Source: Lentibacter sp. (lineage in GTDB: Bacteria; Pseudomonadota; Alphaproteobacteria; Rhodobacterales; Rhodobacteraceae). From it: DNA of 37,723 nucleotides. Positions 15,254-23,909 of the stretch are shown here, in pieces (position 1 is the first letter of the stretch; each line of letters begins with the position of its first letter). Where the stretch lies: positions 1 to 37,723 of the forward strand of contig JADGEJ010000035.1 of the NCBI GenBank assembly GCA_016744435.1. Direction: 5' to 3'. A program made the position numbers and the translations under genes. The notes beneath the pieces were generated by a model. It made no database searches, was not told the DNA's origin, and saw nothing but the letters and a program-made list of their open reading frames with translations.

Positions 15254-15291
15254 TGAATAGCACATAGAGAATTTTTCGCAATTTCTATTCA
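15254..15291. promoter_or_regulatory. Candidate LysR operator between divergent genes
   Basis: The perfect inverted repeat TGAATAG (15254-15260) / CTATTCA (15285-15291) is separated by 24 bases. The spacer contains a second, imperfect palindrome (agagaatt...aatttct). It starts 8 bases upstream of the LysR start codon and fits binding of a LysR tetramer. Inferred by position and symmetry. Confidence 0.55.
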
Positions 15292-15339
15292 CAGTAGCTG
15301 GCGCCAGATTGCTGTTATCAGCGATCAAAGGAGACAGAC

Positions 15340-16254
15340 ATGACACAGCGAACGACAGGGACAGCACTTATCCTCGGGGCATCTGGCAAAATCGGCACCC
15401 ATGCCATCCGTGCTTTCACGGCACGCGGCTGGACGTGCCGCAAGTATGACCGTTCAGCAGGGAACATGACCGAGGCAGCCATGGGCTGTGATGTGATCGT
15501 CAACGGGCTGAACCCGCCGAACTATCACAACTGGGCCGAGATCATTCCCGAAATCACTGAACAGGTCATCGCTGCGGCTAAGGCGAGCGGTGCGACCGTG
15601 ATTTTGCCCGGCAATGTCTATGTATTTGGGGCTGAAGCGGGAGAATGGTCGGAAGAGACACCGCACCAGCCTGTTTCGCGCAAGGGCAAGATCAGAGCCG
15701 ATATGGAGGCGCGCTATGTTCAAAGCGGGGTGCGGGCAATCAACTTGCGGGCAGGTAGCTTTATTGACCCTGACAAAAACGCCGACATCGTTTCATTGAT
15801 GATCCTCAACAAGATCAAAAAAGGGCGGATCGGCGCTGTGGGCGATCGCTCGGTGAAGCACGCTTATGCCTATTTACCCGATTGGGCACGCGCAGCAGCC
15901 CAGTTGGCGGAGAAGCGTGACGAGCTTGATGTTTATGAAGACATCCCCTTTCCGGGGCACGCGTTTACGCTTGATGAGTTGAAGGCTGAGATCGAGGGGA
16001 TGACTGAGCGCGCGCTCGTCTATAGCGGGTTTCCTTGGTGGCTTCTGCGTGTGGCCTCGCCCTTCTGGGAGTTGGCGCGGGAACTCCTGGAAATGCGCTA
16101 TCTCTTCAACACGTCGCACTGGCTTTCGTCGCACAAGTTTGAGGCGCTCTTGCCGAAGTTTGAGGCAACACCACTTGAGACGGTTCTAAGGCAACTCGAC
16201 ATCGACCCAAACCATCCTGTGGCGGCTGGCACGATCCGCGAGAGCGCTGTCTGA
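15340..16254 (+). CDS. NAD-dependent epimerase/dehydratase-like protein
   Basis: The 304-residue protein starts with a Rossmann motif ALILGASGKIGTHAIRAF (glycine pattern GASGKIG, as in atypical extended SDRs). It continues with NVYVFGAEAGEWSEETPHQP and SRKGKIRADMEARY, the region holding the family's Tyr/Lys-type positions. The C-terminal part has a tryptophan-rich segment (GFPWWLLRVASPFWELAREL). AAGGAGA precedes the ATG. The substrate is unknown. It is probably the target of the divergent LysR. Its 3' end overlaps the opposite-strand EEP gene by 69 bases. Confidence 0.85.
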   Translation: MTQRTTGTALILGASGKIGTHAIRAFTARGWTCRKYDRSAGNMTEAAMGCDVIVNGLNPPNYHNWAEIIPEITEQVIAAAKASGATVILPGNVYVFGAEAGEWSEETPHQPVSRKGKIRADMEARYVQSGVRAINLRAGSFIDPDKNADIVSLMILNKIKKGRIGAVGDRSVKHAYAYLPDWARAAAQLAEKRDELDVYEDIPFPGHAFTLDELKAEIEGMTERALVYSGFPWWLLRVASPFWELARELLEMRYLFNTSHWLSSHKFEALLPKFEATPLETVLRQLDIDPNHPVAAGTIRESAV

Positions 16255-17244
16255 AGATATTGGCGCGGGCCAGAATACGCCCGCGTCGAGCACCTTGAGG
16301 GCTGCTGAGGGCAGCACATAATCGACCCGCATGTTGCCTGGGTATGGGTCTTTCCAGTCCGCTGTATCAAGTGCTGGGTTGCCTTTGTGGCTTGGGTTTG
16401 CTGCCTGCTTGCCGCCGAGGCTTACAGGCTTTGGGTCTTGCAGCGTGGGGTGGGCGAGCAAAGCTTGGATCACCTCAACGCGGCCGTCGCCGTCGGCGGG
16501 ATCAAGGTTTGCACCAGCAAGCAGTACAAACGGCGCGCTTTGAGGCTTGTCAAGGAAGCGCAGCCAAAAGGCGTTTTCGTCGTGGTTGCGCTTGCCGTTC
16601 TGGTCTTCGGAGCCGTCAAACACCGGTGGCCCGGCTTGGTAGGCCAGCAAAGTAAGAGGGCCGCTTGGCAGTTGCACCGGAACCAGCCAATGGGCGACAG
16701 AAGGCAGGCGCTGCACGGCTAGAGCTTTGTGTGACGGGAAGGGCGAGCCGTCGGGCCAAGAGGGCAGTAGAGCGTTCTTGGCATCTTTCCAGAGCAGGGA
16801 AGAGAAGTCTTGCACTTCAGCGTTGTTGATCGGGAAACGCGACAGCAAGGCCAGCCCGCCTTGCCCCGAGAAGTAGCCAAACCCCTGAGCATCTTTGGGT
16901 GTGCCGAAGCGCTTGTCACCGTTGAGATCCAGCCCCGTGTACATGCCGGTGTTGGGCCGCAGAGCAAAGAGATGTTGGTAACGCGCCGCACCAAGGCGCT
17001 GGTTGAAGACATTGAGAGCGCGCAGCTCAGCGTCGTAATCAAAGTCGGACAACAGAAGAATGTCGGGTGAGATAAGCTTGATGATCTTTTGCACCGCTGC
17101 GACTTGGGGGTCGTTCCCGGATGCAATGTCGCGCAACAAAAGTCCGGGGCCTTTGCGAGAGAGCTCGGCATTGAAGAACGCCACACGCAGGTTTTGCGCG
17201 GCCAAAGGCCCCGCCAAAAGCGCGAGAAGAAGCCCCGATATCAG
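16186..17244 (-). CDS. Endonuclease/exonuclease/phosphatase-family secreted protein
   Basis: The mature part fits the EEP fold (DNase I/sphingomyelinase type): RVAFFNAELS (first metal-binding Glu), SPDILLLSDFDYDAE, GQGGLALLSRFPI, LLAGANLDPADGDGR, VDYVLPS and the final RHRMVWVDVEL with the His. A signal peptide (LISGLLLALLAGPLAAQ) directs it to the periplasm. An open frame reaches ATGs at 17382 and 17367 but would cover 140 bases of the upstream gene and place the signal peptide internally. I prefer a CTG at 17244 that overlaps the upstream TGA (CTGA); it lacks a clear ribosome site. Substrate unknown. It overlaps the convergent epimerase gene at its 3' end. Confidence 0.75.
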   Translation of the reverse strand: MISGLLLALLAGPLAAQNLRVAFFNAELSRKGPGLLLRDIASGNDPQVAAVQKIIKLISPDILLLSDFDYDAELRALNVFNQRLGAARYQHLFALRPNTGMYTGLDLNGDKRFGTPKDAQGFGYFSGQGGLALLSRFPINNAEVQDFSSLLWKDAKNALLPSWPDGSPFPSHKALAVQRLPSVAHWLVPVQLPSGPLTLLAYQAGPPVFDGSEDQNGKRNHDENAFWLRFLDKPQSAPFVLLAGANLDPADGDGRVEVIQALLAHPTLQDPKPVSLGGKQAANPSHKGNPALDTADWKDPYPGNMRVDYVLPSAALKVLDAGVFWPAPISSDSALADRASRHRMVWVDVELP

Positions 17245-18080
17245 GCGGTTTGCAAGCCAGCTTGCTCGGTTGTGGAGTAGGCGCGGTTGCGTTTCTCTTC
17301 GATCAGTTCGGCGATACGCCCCATGGCGATGCCACGCATGATCATTGAAGTTGGCAAAAAGGCCCATGCTGTCATTGTCCAAACCAGCGTTTGCGGATTC
17401 CCGAGTGAGAGCGGATCAATGAAGCTTGAAGTAGCCTTCACAATCGCCGGGATCAAGAATGGCAGCAAAATCCCTAACACAATGTTAAGGCCTGCATCAC
17501 GTTTTAACCTTTGGACAACATCTCCGCCAGCAGTCGGGTCAAACAAGGGAAGGTTGATCCAGACATTGAAAGCTCGGTTGCGGGTTGGCCACCCCAAAAG
17601 GCGAACCAGTGTCACGAAGATAAACAGCGCCGCGAGTGAGATCATGTAGGAAAGGCCCGCAGCCGTACGCACTGAGGCGAGTAAGGTTTCAGAAGCATCC
17701 TCGGGCATCATCAACACGACTAAGCGAACTGGTGAAAACGGAAAATCAAGCACGTTGCCCCAAGCGGTGCCAACTTGCGAGAGCATGGCAGAGAGCGGTG
17801 TGATGTCTGACTTGTTGGCACAGATGATAGACAGAAGCGCGACGCTTGCAAAAAGGGCGGCGAAACGCAGCCTGTTAAACGGCGAAGCATATCGAAACTC
17901 GATGATCGAAGGATATTGGCTGTAGTATTCGATGAACGTCATCAACGCGGCAAGAAGCGCGACAAGCACAACGATCTGCGTGGTGTCCGCTCTAACGTCG
18001 GTAAGGATAAGTGAAGGCAGTGCCACAAGCAAAGCCATCAAAATCGCGCGCAAAGCTGCGCCTGTTACTCGGGTAATCAC
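17241..18080 (-). CDS. Multi-pass inner-membrane protein
   Basis: The 279-residue protein has about six hydrophobic segments: residues 8-27, 35-50, 70-87, 145-165, 200-218 and 235-250. The loop between segments 3 and 4 has no recognisable motif. The C-terminus is short and charged (IAELIEEKRNRAYSTTEQ). I do not recognise a functional family; proteins of this kind occur next to leuD in related genomes (memory, not checked). Its stop codon overlaps the proposed start of the EEP gene, so both are probably translated together. Confidence 0.8.
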   Translation of the reverse strand: MITRVTGAALRAILMALLVALPSLILTDVRADTTQIVVLVALLAALMTFIEYYSQYPSIIEFRYASPFNRLRFAALFASVALLSIICANKSDITPLSAMLSQVGTAWGNVLDFPFSPVRLVVLMMPEDASETLLASVRTAAGLSYMISLAALFIFVTLVRLLGWPTRNRAFNVWINLPLFDPTAGGDVVQRLKRDAGLNIVLGILLPFLIPAIVKATSSFIDPLSLGNPQTLVWTMTAWAFLPTSMIMRGIAMGRIAELIEEKRNRAYSTTEQAGLQTA

Positions 18081-18439
18081 TGCCCATTCCTCTCAACTTG
18101 GCTGGCTGCGATGCGTTGCCGCGGCCTTGTTCCAACTTGAATCCGCCGTTTATGACGGTATGCCTCAATCTTGCCCAATTTTTGCCTTCTTTCGATTCCC
18201 AGCTCAAGTCATGAACTGATAAGAGCTTGGAAATGAGGCGCTTTAAGGGAGCAACTGGTGCGAGATTGCATCAATTGCGGTTCCTAAATGTGGCAAACGA
18301 AAAGGATTTTACTACATTTTGTGGAGAATTCGGAAAGATGCCATAGGGCTCGACTAACGAAGTTTTAACCAAATTGTTTACAATGGGTCTGGTGAACGGC
18401 GGCCATGGAATGTGCTTCAATGGCCGCCGTTGAGATATC
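18081..18439. other. Intergenic region between leuD and the membrane-protein gene
   Basis: No gene is supported in these 359 bases, and the short frames here are low-complexity shadows. The right end holds the hairpin 18395-18431. The AT-rich middle (18290-18385) probably carries the promoter of the membrane-protein/EEP pair. Confidence 0.6.
18395..18431 (-). terminator. Hairpin after leuD
   Basis: A perfect 12-bp stem (18395-18406 with 18420-18431) around a 13-base loop starts 9 bases after the leuD stop. There is no T-tract behind it, so it may protect the mRNA 3' end or be a weak terminator. Confidence 0.55.
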
Positions 18440-19045
18440 TTACACCCAAGGGCGCGCTTGTGAAGCCGTGGCTTCAAACGCGTCGATGGACTTTTCCTTG
18501 GCCATCGTGAGGCCAATGTCGTCAAGCCCTTCGAGCAGGCAGTGTTTTTTGAACGCGTCAACTTCAAAGGCAAAGACCTCGCCGTCTGACGTGGTGACGG
18601 TTTGCGCTTCGAGGTCAACATCCATGCGCGCGTTGGCGCCTTTCTCGGCGTCCTTCATCAGCACATCGACAACTTCCTGCGGCATGACGATCGGCAGGAT
18701 GCCGTTCTTGAAGCAGTTGTTAAAGAAGATGTCAGCGAAGCTGGTTGAGATAACCGCCTTGATGCCGAAATCCGCGATTGCCCAAGGCGCATGTTCGCGG
18801 GACGAGCCGCAACCGAAGTTGTCGCCCGCCACAAGGATCTGCGCCTCACGGTAGGCGGGCTTGTTGAGAACGAAGTCTTCGATCTCTGCGCCGTCACGTG
18901 TATAGCGCATCTCGTCAAACAGGTTCTTGCCAAATCCCGTCCGCTGGATGGACTTCAGAAATATCTTCGGGATGATCATATCAGTGTCGATATTGACCAG
19001 CGGCATCGGCGCGGCGATGCCTGAGAGTTTTTCGAACTTTTCCAT
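18440..19045 (-). CDS. leuD: 3-isopropylmalate dehydratase small subunit
   Basis: With LeuC it isomerises 2-isopropylmalate to 3-isopropylmalate in the cytoplasm. At 201 residues it has normal length. It shows [14 protein letters not shown] (about residues 14-27), [20 protein letters not shown] (about 71-90, the conserved swivelling-domain signature) and IVMPQEVVD. The ATG overlaps the leuC stop as TAATG, so the subunits are coupled for equal production. Confidence 0.97.
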   Translation of the reverse strand: MEKFEKLSGIAAPMPLVNIDTDMIIPKIFLKSIQRTGFGKNLFDEMRYTRDGAEIEDFVLNKPAYREAQILVAGDNFGCGSSREHAPWAIADFGIKAVISTSFADIFFNNCFKNGILPIVMPQEVVDVLMKDAEKGANARMDVDLEAQTVTTSDGEVFAFEVDAFKKHCLLEGLDDIGLTMAKEKSIDAFEATASQARPWV

Positions 19046-20451
19046 TAGATCATATCCCGAATGTCTGTGAGGTGCCCAGTGATCGCGGCGGCGGCAGCCA
19101 TGGCGGGTGACACGAGGTGTGTGCGGCCTTTATAGCCTTGGCGGCCCTCAAAATTGCGGTTTGATGTGGCCGCGCAGCGCTCGCCTTCGGAGAGCTGATC
19201 AGGGTTCATCGCGAGGCACATAGAACAGCCCGCGAGGCGCCACTCAAAGCCAGCTTCGATGAAGATGTCAGCGAGGCCTTCTTCTTCGGCCTGCGCCCGC
19301 ACGAGGCCTGAGCCCGGAACGATCATGGCGCGCATGCCTTCTTTGATCTTCTTGCCTTTGACAACTTCGGCAACGGCGCGAAAGTCTTCGATCCGTCCGT
19401 TGGTGCACGAGCCGATAAAGACAGTGTCGATCTGAATGTCAGTCATCTTCTGGCCGGGCGTGAGGCCCATATAGTCAAGCGCGCGCTTCACGGCGTCGAC
19501 TTTGCCGCCTGTGAAGTCGTCAGGGCTTGGCACATTGGCTGTGATCGGCAGCACGTCTTCTGGGGATGTGCCCCATGTCACGACAGGCTGAATGTCTTCG
19601 CCTTTGAGCGTGATCATCTTGTCAAAATGCGCGCCTTCGTCAGTATAGAGCGTCTTCCACCAAGCGAGGGCGTTTTCCCATTGGCCCGCCTTAGGGGCGT
19701 GTGGGCGGCCTTTGACATATTCAAATGTCTTCTCGTCTGGCGCGATGAGGCCAGCACGTGCGCCGCCTTCGATTGCCATGTTGCAAACAGTCATGCGGCC
19801 TTCCATGGACAGATCGCGGATCGCTTCACCGCAATACTCGATGACATAGCCCGTGCCGCCACCTGTGCCGGTTTCGCCGATCACAGCCATGGTGATGTCT
19901 TTGGCGGTGACACCGGGCATAAGCTTGCCGGTGATCTCGACTTTCATGTTCTTTGACTTCTTCTGGATCAGCGTTTGCGTGGCCAGAACGTGCTCAACCT
20001 CGGAGGTGCCGATACCATGTGCAAGTGCTCCGAACGCGCCGTGCGTGGCGGTGTGGCTGTCGCCGCAGACAACTGTCATGCCCGGCAGTGTCCAGCCCTG
20101 CTCGGGGCCAACGATGTGGACGATGCCTTGGCGCACGTCATCCATCGGGTAGTAGTGAATGCCGAACTCGCGGGCGTTACTGTCGAGCGCGCCAACCTGA
20201 ATGCGGCTTTCCTCGGTCATCTGAGAAGGGTCTTCGCGGCCCGCCGTTGTGGGCACGTTGTGGTCGGGCACCGCGATTGTTTTGTCGGGTGCGCGCACTG
20301 TGCGGCCCGTCATGCGCAGGCCTTCAAAGGCTTGCGGCGAAGTCACTTCGTGAACGAGGTGACGGTCAATATAAAGCAGGCAGGTGCCATCGTCGGCTTC
20401 GTCAGCGACGTGTGCATCCCAGATTTTATCATAGAGCGTTTTGGGGGACAT
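19045..20451 (-). CDS. leuC: 3-isopropylmalate dehydratase large subunit
   Basis: An aconitase-family [4Fe-4S] enzyme of 468 residues. Visible are [18 protein letters not shown] (residues 29-46), [27 protein letters not shown] and [13 protein letters not shown]. The last two supply the three cluster cysteines (one in SCTNG, two in CSMC). GGAGAGGA precedes the ATG. leuC and leuD form an operon, divergent from the MscS gene with 237 bases between. No leader peptide or attenuator rich in Leu codons is obvious upstream. Confidence 0.97.
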   Translation of the reverse strand: MSPKTLYDKIWDAHVADEADDGTCLLYIDRHLVHEVTSPQAFEGLRMTGRTVRAPDKTIAVPDHNVPTTAGREDPSQMTEESRIQVGALDSNAREFGIHYYPMDDVRQGIVHIVGPEQGWTLPGMTVVCGDSHTATHGAFGALAHGIGTSEVEHVLATQTLIQKKSKNMKVEITGKLMPGVTAKDITMAVIGETGTGGGTGYVIEYCGEAIRDLSMEGRMTVCNMAIEGGARAGLIAPDEKTFEYVKGRPHAPKAGQWENALAWWKTLYTDEGAHFDKMITLKGEDIQPVVTWGTSPEDVLPITANVPSPDDFTGGKVDAVKRALDYMGLTPGQKMTDIQIDTVFIGSCTNGRIEDFRAVAEVVKGKKIKEGMRAMIVPGSGLVRAQAEEEGLADIFIEAGFEWRLAGCSMCLAMNPDQLSEGERCAATSNRNFEGRQGYKGRTHLVSPAMAAAAAITGHLTDIRDMI

Positions 20452-20688
20452 GTGTCCTCTCCCGTATTGTTGTGAATGGGTGTTGCGACAGGAAAACCGG
20501 CCCTTACAGGCAGGCCGCTAAAGCTCGGGTTTCCCCGTGAAAACGCTCACGCAAACGCGCGCGGTCACAGATGTCGAAAATTCTTGTCATGGCGCCGAGA
20601 TACAGGCTGCGCGCGTGTAATTCAAGGGCGCAGTGCAAAGCACTTGCCCAGCAGGCTGAGCCATGTAAGCTTACAAAAAAGGACGCGC
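20452..20688. promoter_or_regulatory. Divergent leuC/mscS promoter region
   Basis: The 237 bases between the two opposite start codons must hold both promoters. An open frame continues upstream of the MscS start to 20476 but lacks a ribosome site and has a composition unlike the protein. I see no clear operator. Confidence 0.45.
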
Positions 20689-22119
20689 ATGGCAAACGAG
20701 ACGACCCTACCAACAAGTGAAGTCAGCCCCGTAGCAACACCAGGTGTGGAGGCTGCTGGCGAGGCGGCAACGACCGACGCGCAAGAGATAGCATTGTCTT
20801 TGGCAGACAAGGCACAGGGCTTTTTGGAAAGCCTGTTGCGCGAGTGGAACGCCTACCAGATCATCATCGCGCTGGTGCTGTTTGTGGCGGCTCACCTTTT
20901 GGCCAAGCTTTTGACGCCACGTTATCGCGAATGGATGCGCGCGCGTGAGAACTGGCCCAAGTGGCGCCTGCGCTTCATGCTGCTGATCGAGCGTCGCCTG
21001 AGGCTGATCATTTTCGTTCTGATGATCTTCCCACTGGTGTGGCTGATGCGTGGCGTCACATGGCCTGCGCCTTATAACCTGCATTGGCCCTCGCGGTCTT
21101 ATCTGCTTGGTCTTATCGCCAATCTGGCCGTTGCATGGTTGGCGATAACCATCGTCACACGCTTGATAAACAACGGCTTTTTACGGTCTGTCGTGCGTTA
21201 CGCTGGCTGGGCTTGGGTGACGTTATCGGTTTTGGGGATCACCGAAGAAGCCCGTAACCTGTTGGATTCTGCCGCCGTTGAATTGGGCACAATGCGCATT
21301 TCACTGTGGGTTGTTGTGCAGGCGATCTTCACTCTTGGGGTGCTGCTTTTTATCGCGCGGTTTGTTTCAAGGTCCACCGCCAGTGGGGTTAAGCGCAACG
21401 AAGATATCAGCCCGTCGATGCAGGTTCTGGTGATCAAGTTTGCCCAAGTCGGCTTCTATGGATTGGCGTTTTTCATCGGGCTCAAGGCCATCGGACTTGA
21501 CCTCACAGGCCTCGCGGTGCTCTCTGGTGCGATCGGTGTTGGCCTTGGTTTTGGTCTGCAAAAAGTGGTTTCAAACCTTGTCTCAGGTGTGATCATTCTG
21601 CTCGACAAGTCTATCAAACCGGGGGACGTGATCAGCCTTGGTGAGACGTTTGGCTGGATCAACACGCTGGGTGCGCGCTATACCTCGGTGGTGACGCGCG
21701 ATGGCCGCGAATACCTTATTCCTAACGAAGATCTGATCACCAGTCAGGTTGTGAATTGGTCACATTCCGATGACTTCGTGCGGCTTGATATCTTCTTTGG
21801 CACGGCCTACGGCGACGATCCTCACAGGGTGCGCGCTTTGGCGATTGAGGCCGCGAAAAGCGTTGATCGGATTCTCGTGCACAGGTCTCCGGTTTGCCAT
21901 ATTGTCGGGTTCGGCGACAGCTCGGTTGACTACATCCTGCGGTTTTGGATCAAAGATCCGACAGGCGGGCTAACCAATATTCGCGGAAATGTTTATCTGG
22001 CGCTTTGGGACGTTTTTAAAGAGCATGGCATTTCGATCCCATTCCCGCAGCGGGAAGTGCGTGTGTTGGATGATGCGAGCGAAAAGCCAAGTTTTATTGA
22101 TATACCAGACAATAGCTAA
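20689..22119 (+). CDS. MscS-family mechanosensitive ion channel
   Basis: The start is the ATG at 20689 (AAGGA seven bases upstream), giving 476 residues. Five or more membrane segments precede the MscS core. The pore helix with Gly/Ala packing (LSGAIGVGLGFGLQKVVSNL) lies at about residues 280-300, then the beta domain (LLDKSIKPGDVISLGETFGW, YTSVVTRDGREYLIPNEDLI) and a C-terminal alpha/beta domain. The channel opens under membrane tension to release solutes on osmotic downshock. The longer N-terminal part groups it with the larger MscK/YbdG-like channels rather than E. coli MscS. Confidence 0.93.
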   Translation: MANETTLPTSEVSPVATPGVEAAGEAATTDAQEIALSLADKAQGFLESLLREWNAYQIIIALVLFVAAHLLAKLLTPRYREWMRARENWPKWRLRFMLLIERRLRLIIFVLMIFPLVWLMRGVTWPAPYNLHWPSRSYLLGLIANLAVAWLAITIVTRLINNGFLRSVVRYAGWAWVTLSVLGITEEARNLLDSAAVELGTMRISLWVVVQAIFTLGVLLFIARFVSRSTASGVKRNEDISPSMQVLVIKFAQVGFYGLAFFIGLKAIGLDLTGLAVLSGAIGVGLGFGLQKVVSNLVSGVIILLDKSIKPGDVISLGETFGWINTLGARYTSVVTRDGREYLIPNEDLITSQVVNWSHSDDFVRLDIFFGTAYGDDPHRVRALAIEAAKSVDRILVHRSPVCHIVGFGDSSVDYILRFWIKDPTGGLTNIRGNVYLALWDVFKEHGISIPFPQREVRVLDDASEKPSFIDIPDNS

Positions 22120-22210
22120 GCAAGACTGGCTGCACAGTCCCGCATGGTTAACGGCGATAGTTACCCCTGTAACCAATCTGCCTAAGGTATGCAGCTATCT
22201 ATGCATAAAG

Positions 22211-22237
22211 CTGTGCATAACGCGTATGCACAGTTTT
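22211..22237 (+). terminator. Probable terminator after the MscS gene
   Basis: Arms 22211-22219 and 22225-22233 (ctgtgcata / tatgcacag) form a 9-bp stem with a 5-base loop followed by TTTT. It lies about 90 bases after the mscS stop. A further palindrome, ttaacgcgcgttaa, lies at 22249-22262. Confidence 0.5.
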
Positions 22238-22291
22238 GGCGCAAAATTTTAACGCGCGTTAACTTAACGCGGCGTACGGTGGTCGGGGCGT

Positions 22292-22756
22292 TTATCCGCC
22301 AGCTGCACTCTTTTGGGCAGAGGTGATCGCCTTGGCCGAGCCCGTCAGCGGAACGGTGACGCGCTTTGTGAGGTCTTCGATCACCAAGGTGTCGCCGCCA
22401 CGCAGAGGGCGCAGTTGGGCTGTGGGCATTGTCAAAGTATAGGCCGTCGCGCCACCGTCGGTTTTGAGCATTTTGGCAAAGCGGAATGTGTCGATATAGG
22501 CGCGCTTGCCGTCCGCATAGGACACGTAGAGCCGCAGATCGAGTGGGCGGGTTTTCCAAAGGCCTGAGACAAACATCTGCGCACCGGGCTTGCCGGTTTC
22601 AAAACTGATGATCACGGTCAGGCCGCGCGCAGTCTCAACCGAGGCATAATGCCTGCCGCCTTCGCCACGCGCTTGCCATGTGCCAAGCTCTTCCGCAGCG
22701 GCAGCAAGTGGCAGCCAGAGTAGGCATAAAACCGCAATCTTCAAACGCAAACCCAT
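22292..22756 (-). CDS. Periplasmic protein of unknown function
   Basis: Start at the ATG 22756 (GGAGG six bases upstream; the TTG at 22771 overlaps that site). The product has about 154 residues with a signal peptide ending AAAAEE at about residue 20. It then has a beta-rich domain (GTWQARGEGGRHYASVETAR, LYVSYADGKRAYIDTF) and VPLTGSAKAI near the end. The layout loosely resembles the invasion-associated locus B (IalB) family, which also ends with a V/L-x-L-x-G-F/S-x-A-hydrophobic motif. I am not certain of this. It is a single gene, convergent with mscS. Confidence 0.7.
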   Translation of the reverse strand: MGLRLKIAVLCLLWLPLAAAAEELGTWQARGEGGRHYASVETARGLTVIISFETGKPGAQMFVSGLWKTRPLDLRLYVSYADGKRAYIDTFRFAKMLKTDGGATAYTLTMPTAQLRPLRGGDTLVIEDLTKRVTVPLTGSAKAITSAQKSAAGG

Positions 22757-22923
22757 GGAATCCTCCCTCAACTGCGCCTTCCTTGCGCGAGCGCGCGTTC
22801 AAAATCCAGCCCTGTTAAGGGGTTTTTAGGCAATGTTGTTTCAAATACGCCGCAAGTCGGGGCAAAAAGCCCCTCAAAGCGGGCTGTAAAAACAGGCCGG
22901 CAAATGCGCCCTTGAAGCTTGCG

Positions 22924-22952
22924 TTGAGAATCGACATATGCGGTGCTAGTCT
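22924..22952 (+). promoter_or_regulatory. Candidate sigma-70 promoter of the rsfS operon
   Basis: TTGAGA at 22924-22929 and TAGTCT at 22947-22952 are separated by 17 bases. It lies 40 bases ahead of the AAGGAGG site that serves rsfS. It would make the upstream TTG at 22912 impossible as start. Confidence 0.35.
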
Positions 22953-23007
22953 TAATTTATGCTCGGCACCGGAGCCTTTCAGGTGCGCCACAAGGAGGGA
23001 CCACGTC

Positions 23008-23409
23008 CTGTCACCTGACGTAGAAGCGGCGGCTGAAAGCTTCGCCGACACACCGAAAACATTCAAGCCGCTGACAAGCGACGAGCTGCTTGAGGCGATC
23101 TTGCAAGCCCTTGATGATAATAAGGCCGAAGATGTTGTGCAGATTGATCTGCGCGGCAAGTCTTCGATGGGCGACTATATGGTCGTCTGCTCTGGCCGTT
23201 CGTCACGCCAAGTGAGCTCGATTGCGCAGAAGCTGGTTGACCAGCTCAAAGTCGAGCATGGCCGCGCCTCAAAGATCGAAGGCCGTGGCACTGGCGACTG
23301 GGTGCTTGTCGACACGGGCGACATCATCGTGCATGTGTTCCGCCCTGAAGTCCGCGAGTTTTACCAGCTTGAGAAAATGTGGCTCACCTCAGACGCGGCC
23401 GACGCGTAA
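23008..23409 (+). CDS. rsfS: Ribosomal silencing factor RsfS
   Basis: It binds ribosomal protein uL14 and blocks joining of 30S and 50S subunits in starvation. Conserved segments are DNKAEDVVQIDLRGKSSMGD, YMVVCSGRSSRQV, GTGDWVLVDTGDIIVHVF and EVREFYQLEKMW, the family hallmark. No ATG, GTG or TTG lies between 22927 and the conserved domain. A perfect AAGGAGG (22992-22998) stands nine bases before a CTG at 23008, so I take CTG as start (about 133 residues). The longer frame to 22912 would cover the candidate promoter. The stop is directly followed by the rlmH ATG. Confidence 0.92.
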   Translation: MSPDVEAAAESFADTPKTFKPLTSDELLEAILQALDDNKAEDVVQIDLRGKSSMGDYMVVCSGRSSRQVSSIAQKLVDQLKVEHGRASKIEGRGTGDWVLVDTGDIIVHVFRPEVREFYQLEKMWLTSDAADA

Positions 23410-23880
23410 ATGCGGGTGCATATCTGCGCTGTCGGGCGGCTTAAAAGTAGCCCTGAGAAAGCGTTGATAGACGATTATGTGCAGCGCTTTGAGAGATCAG
23501 GGCGCGCACTTGGCCTCACGGCACTGACCCTCACAGAAGTAGAAGACAAAAAGGGTGGCGGCATGGAGGCCGAAGCCGCTTTGCTCACGCGTGCTCTGCC
23601 CAAAGGCGCCACGCTTGTGTGTCTGGACGAACGTGGCAAGCTTGTCAGCTCGCCGGACTTTGCAGCCCGTCTCGCCGGGTGGCGCGACAGCGGCTCTCAG
23701 GATGTGGGTTTTGTGATTGGCGGCGCAGACGGCATCGCCCCAAGCCTGCGCGCCAAGGCCGACTTTTCGCTGAGTTTTGGCAAGATGGTCTGGCCACATA
23801 TGCTGGCGCGGGTCATGTTGAGCGAACAGCTTTATCGTGCCGCGTCTATTCTGGCGGGCGCGCCGTATCACAGAGTTTGA
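23410..23880 (+). CDS. rlmH: 23S rRNA (pseudouridine1915-N3)-methyltransferase
   Basis: A SPOUT methyltransferase of 156 residues, the typical length. The knot region shows LVCLDERGKLVSSPDFA, VGFVIGGADG (SAM-binding) and LSFGKMVWPHMLARVMLSEQ, ending with AGAPYHR at the C-terminus, which is essential in the family. It methylates pseudouridine in helix 69 of 23S rRNA, probably on assembled 70S ribosomes. The start is immediately adjacent to the rsfS stop, so the pair is co-translated. Confidence 0.97.
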   Translation: MRVHICAVGRLKSSPEKALIDDYVQRFERSGRALGLTALTLTEVEDKKGGGMEAEAALLTRALPKGATLVCLDERGKLVSSPDFAARLAGWRDSGSQDVGFVIGGADGIAPSLRAKADFSLSFGKMVWPHMLARVMLSEQLYRAASILAGAPYHRV

Positions 23881-23907
23881 AAGCAGAGTTTGAAAGCAGG
23901 GTTTAGC
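23872..23907 (+). repeat. 13-base tandem repeat across the rlmH stop codon
   Basis: The unit agagtttgaaagc occurs at 23872-23884 and 23885-23897, followed by a degenerate third (agggtttagctg). The first copy contains the rlmH stop. A small slippage product of no obvious function. Confidence 0.8.
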
Positions 23908-23909
23908 TG

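Noticed and set aside
20476-20688. N-terminal extension of the MscS protein
   Set aside because: No ribosome site and no protein-like sequence. The ATG at 20689 has a good site and the extension would cover the leuC promoter region.
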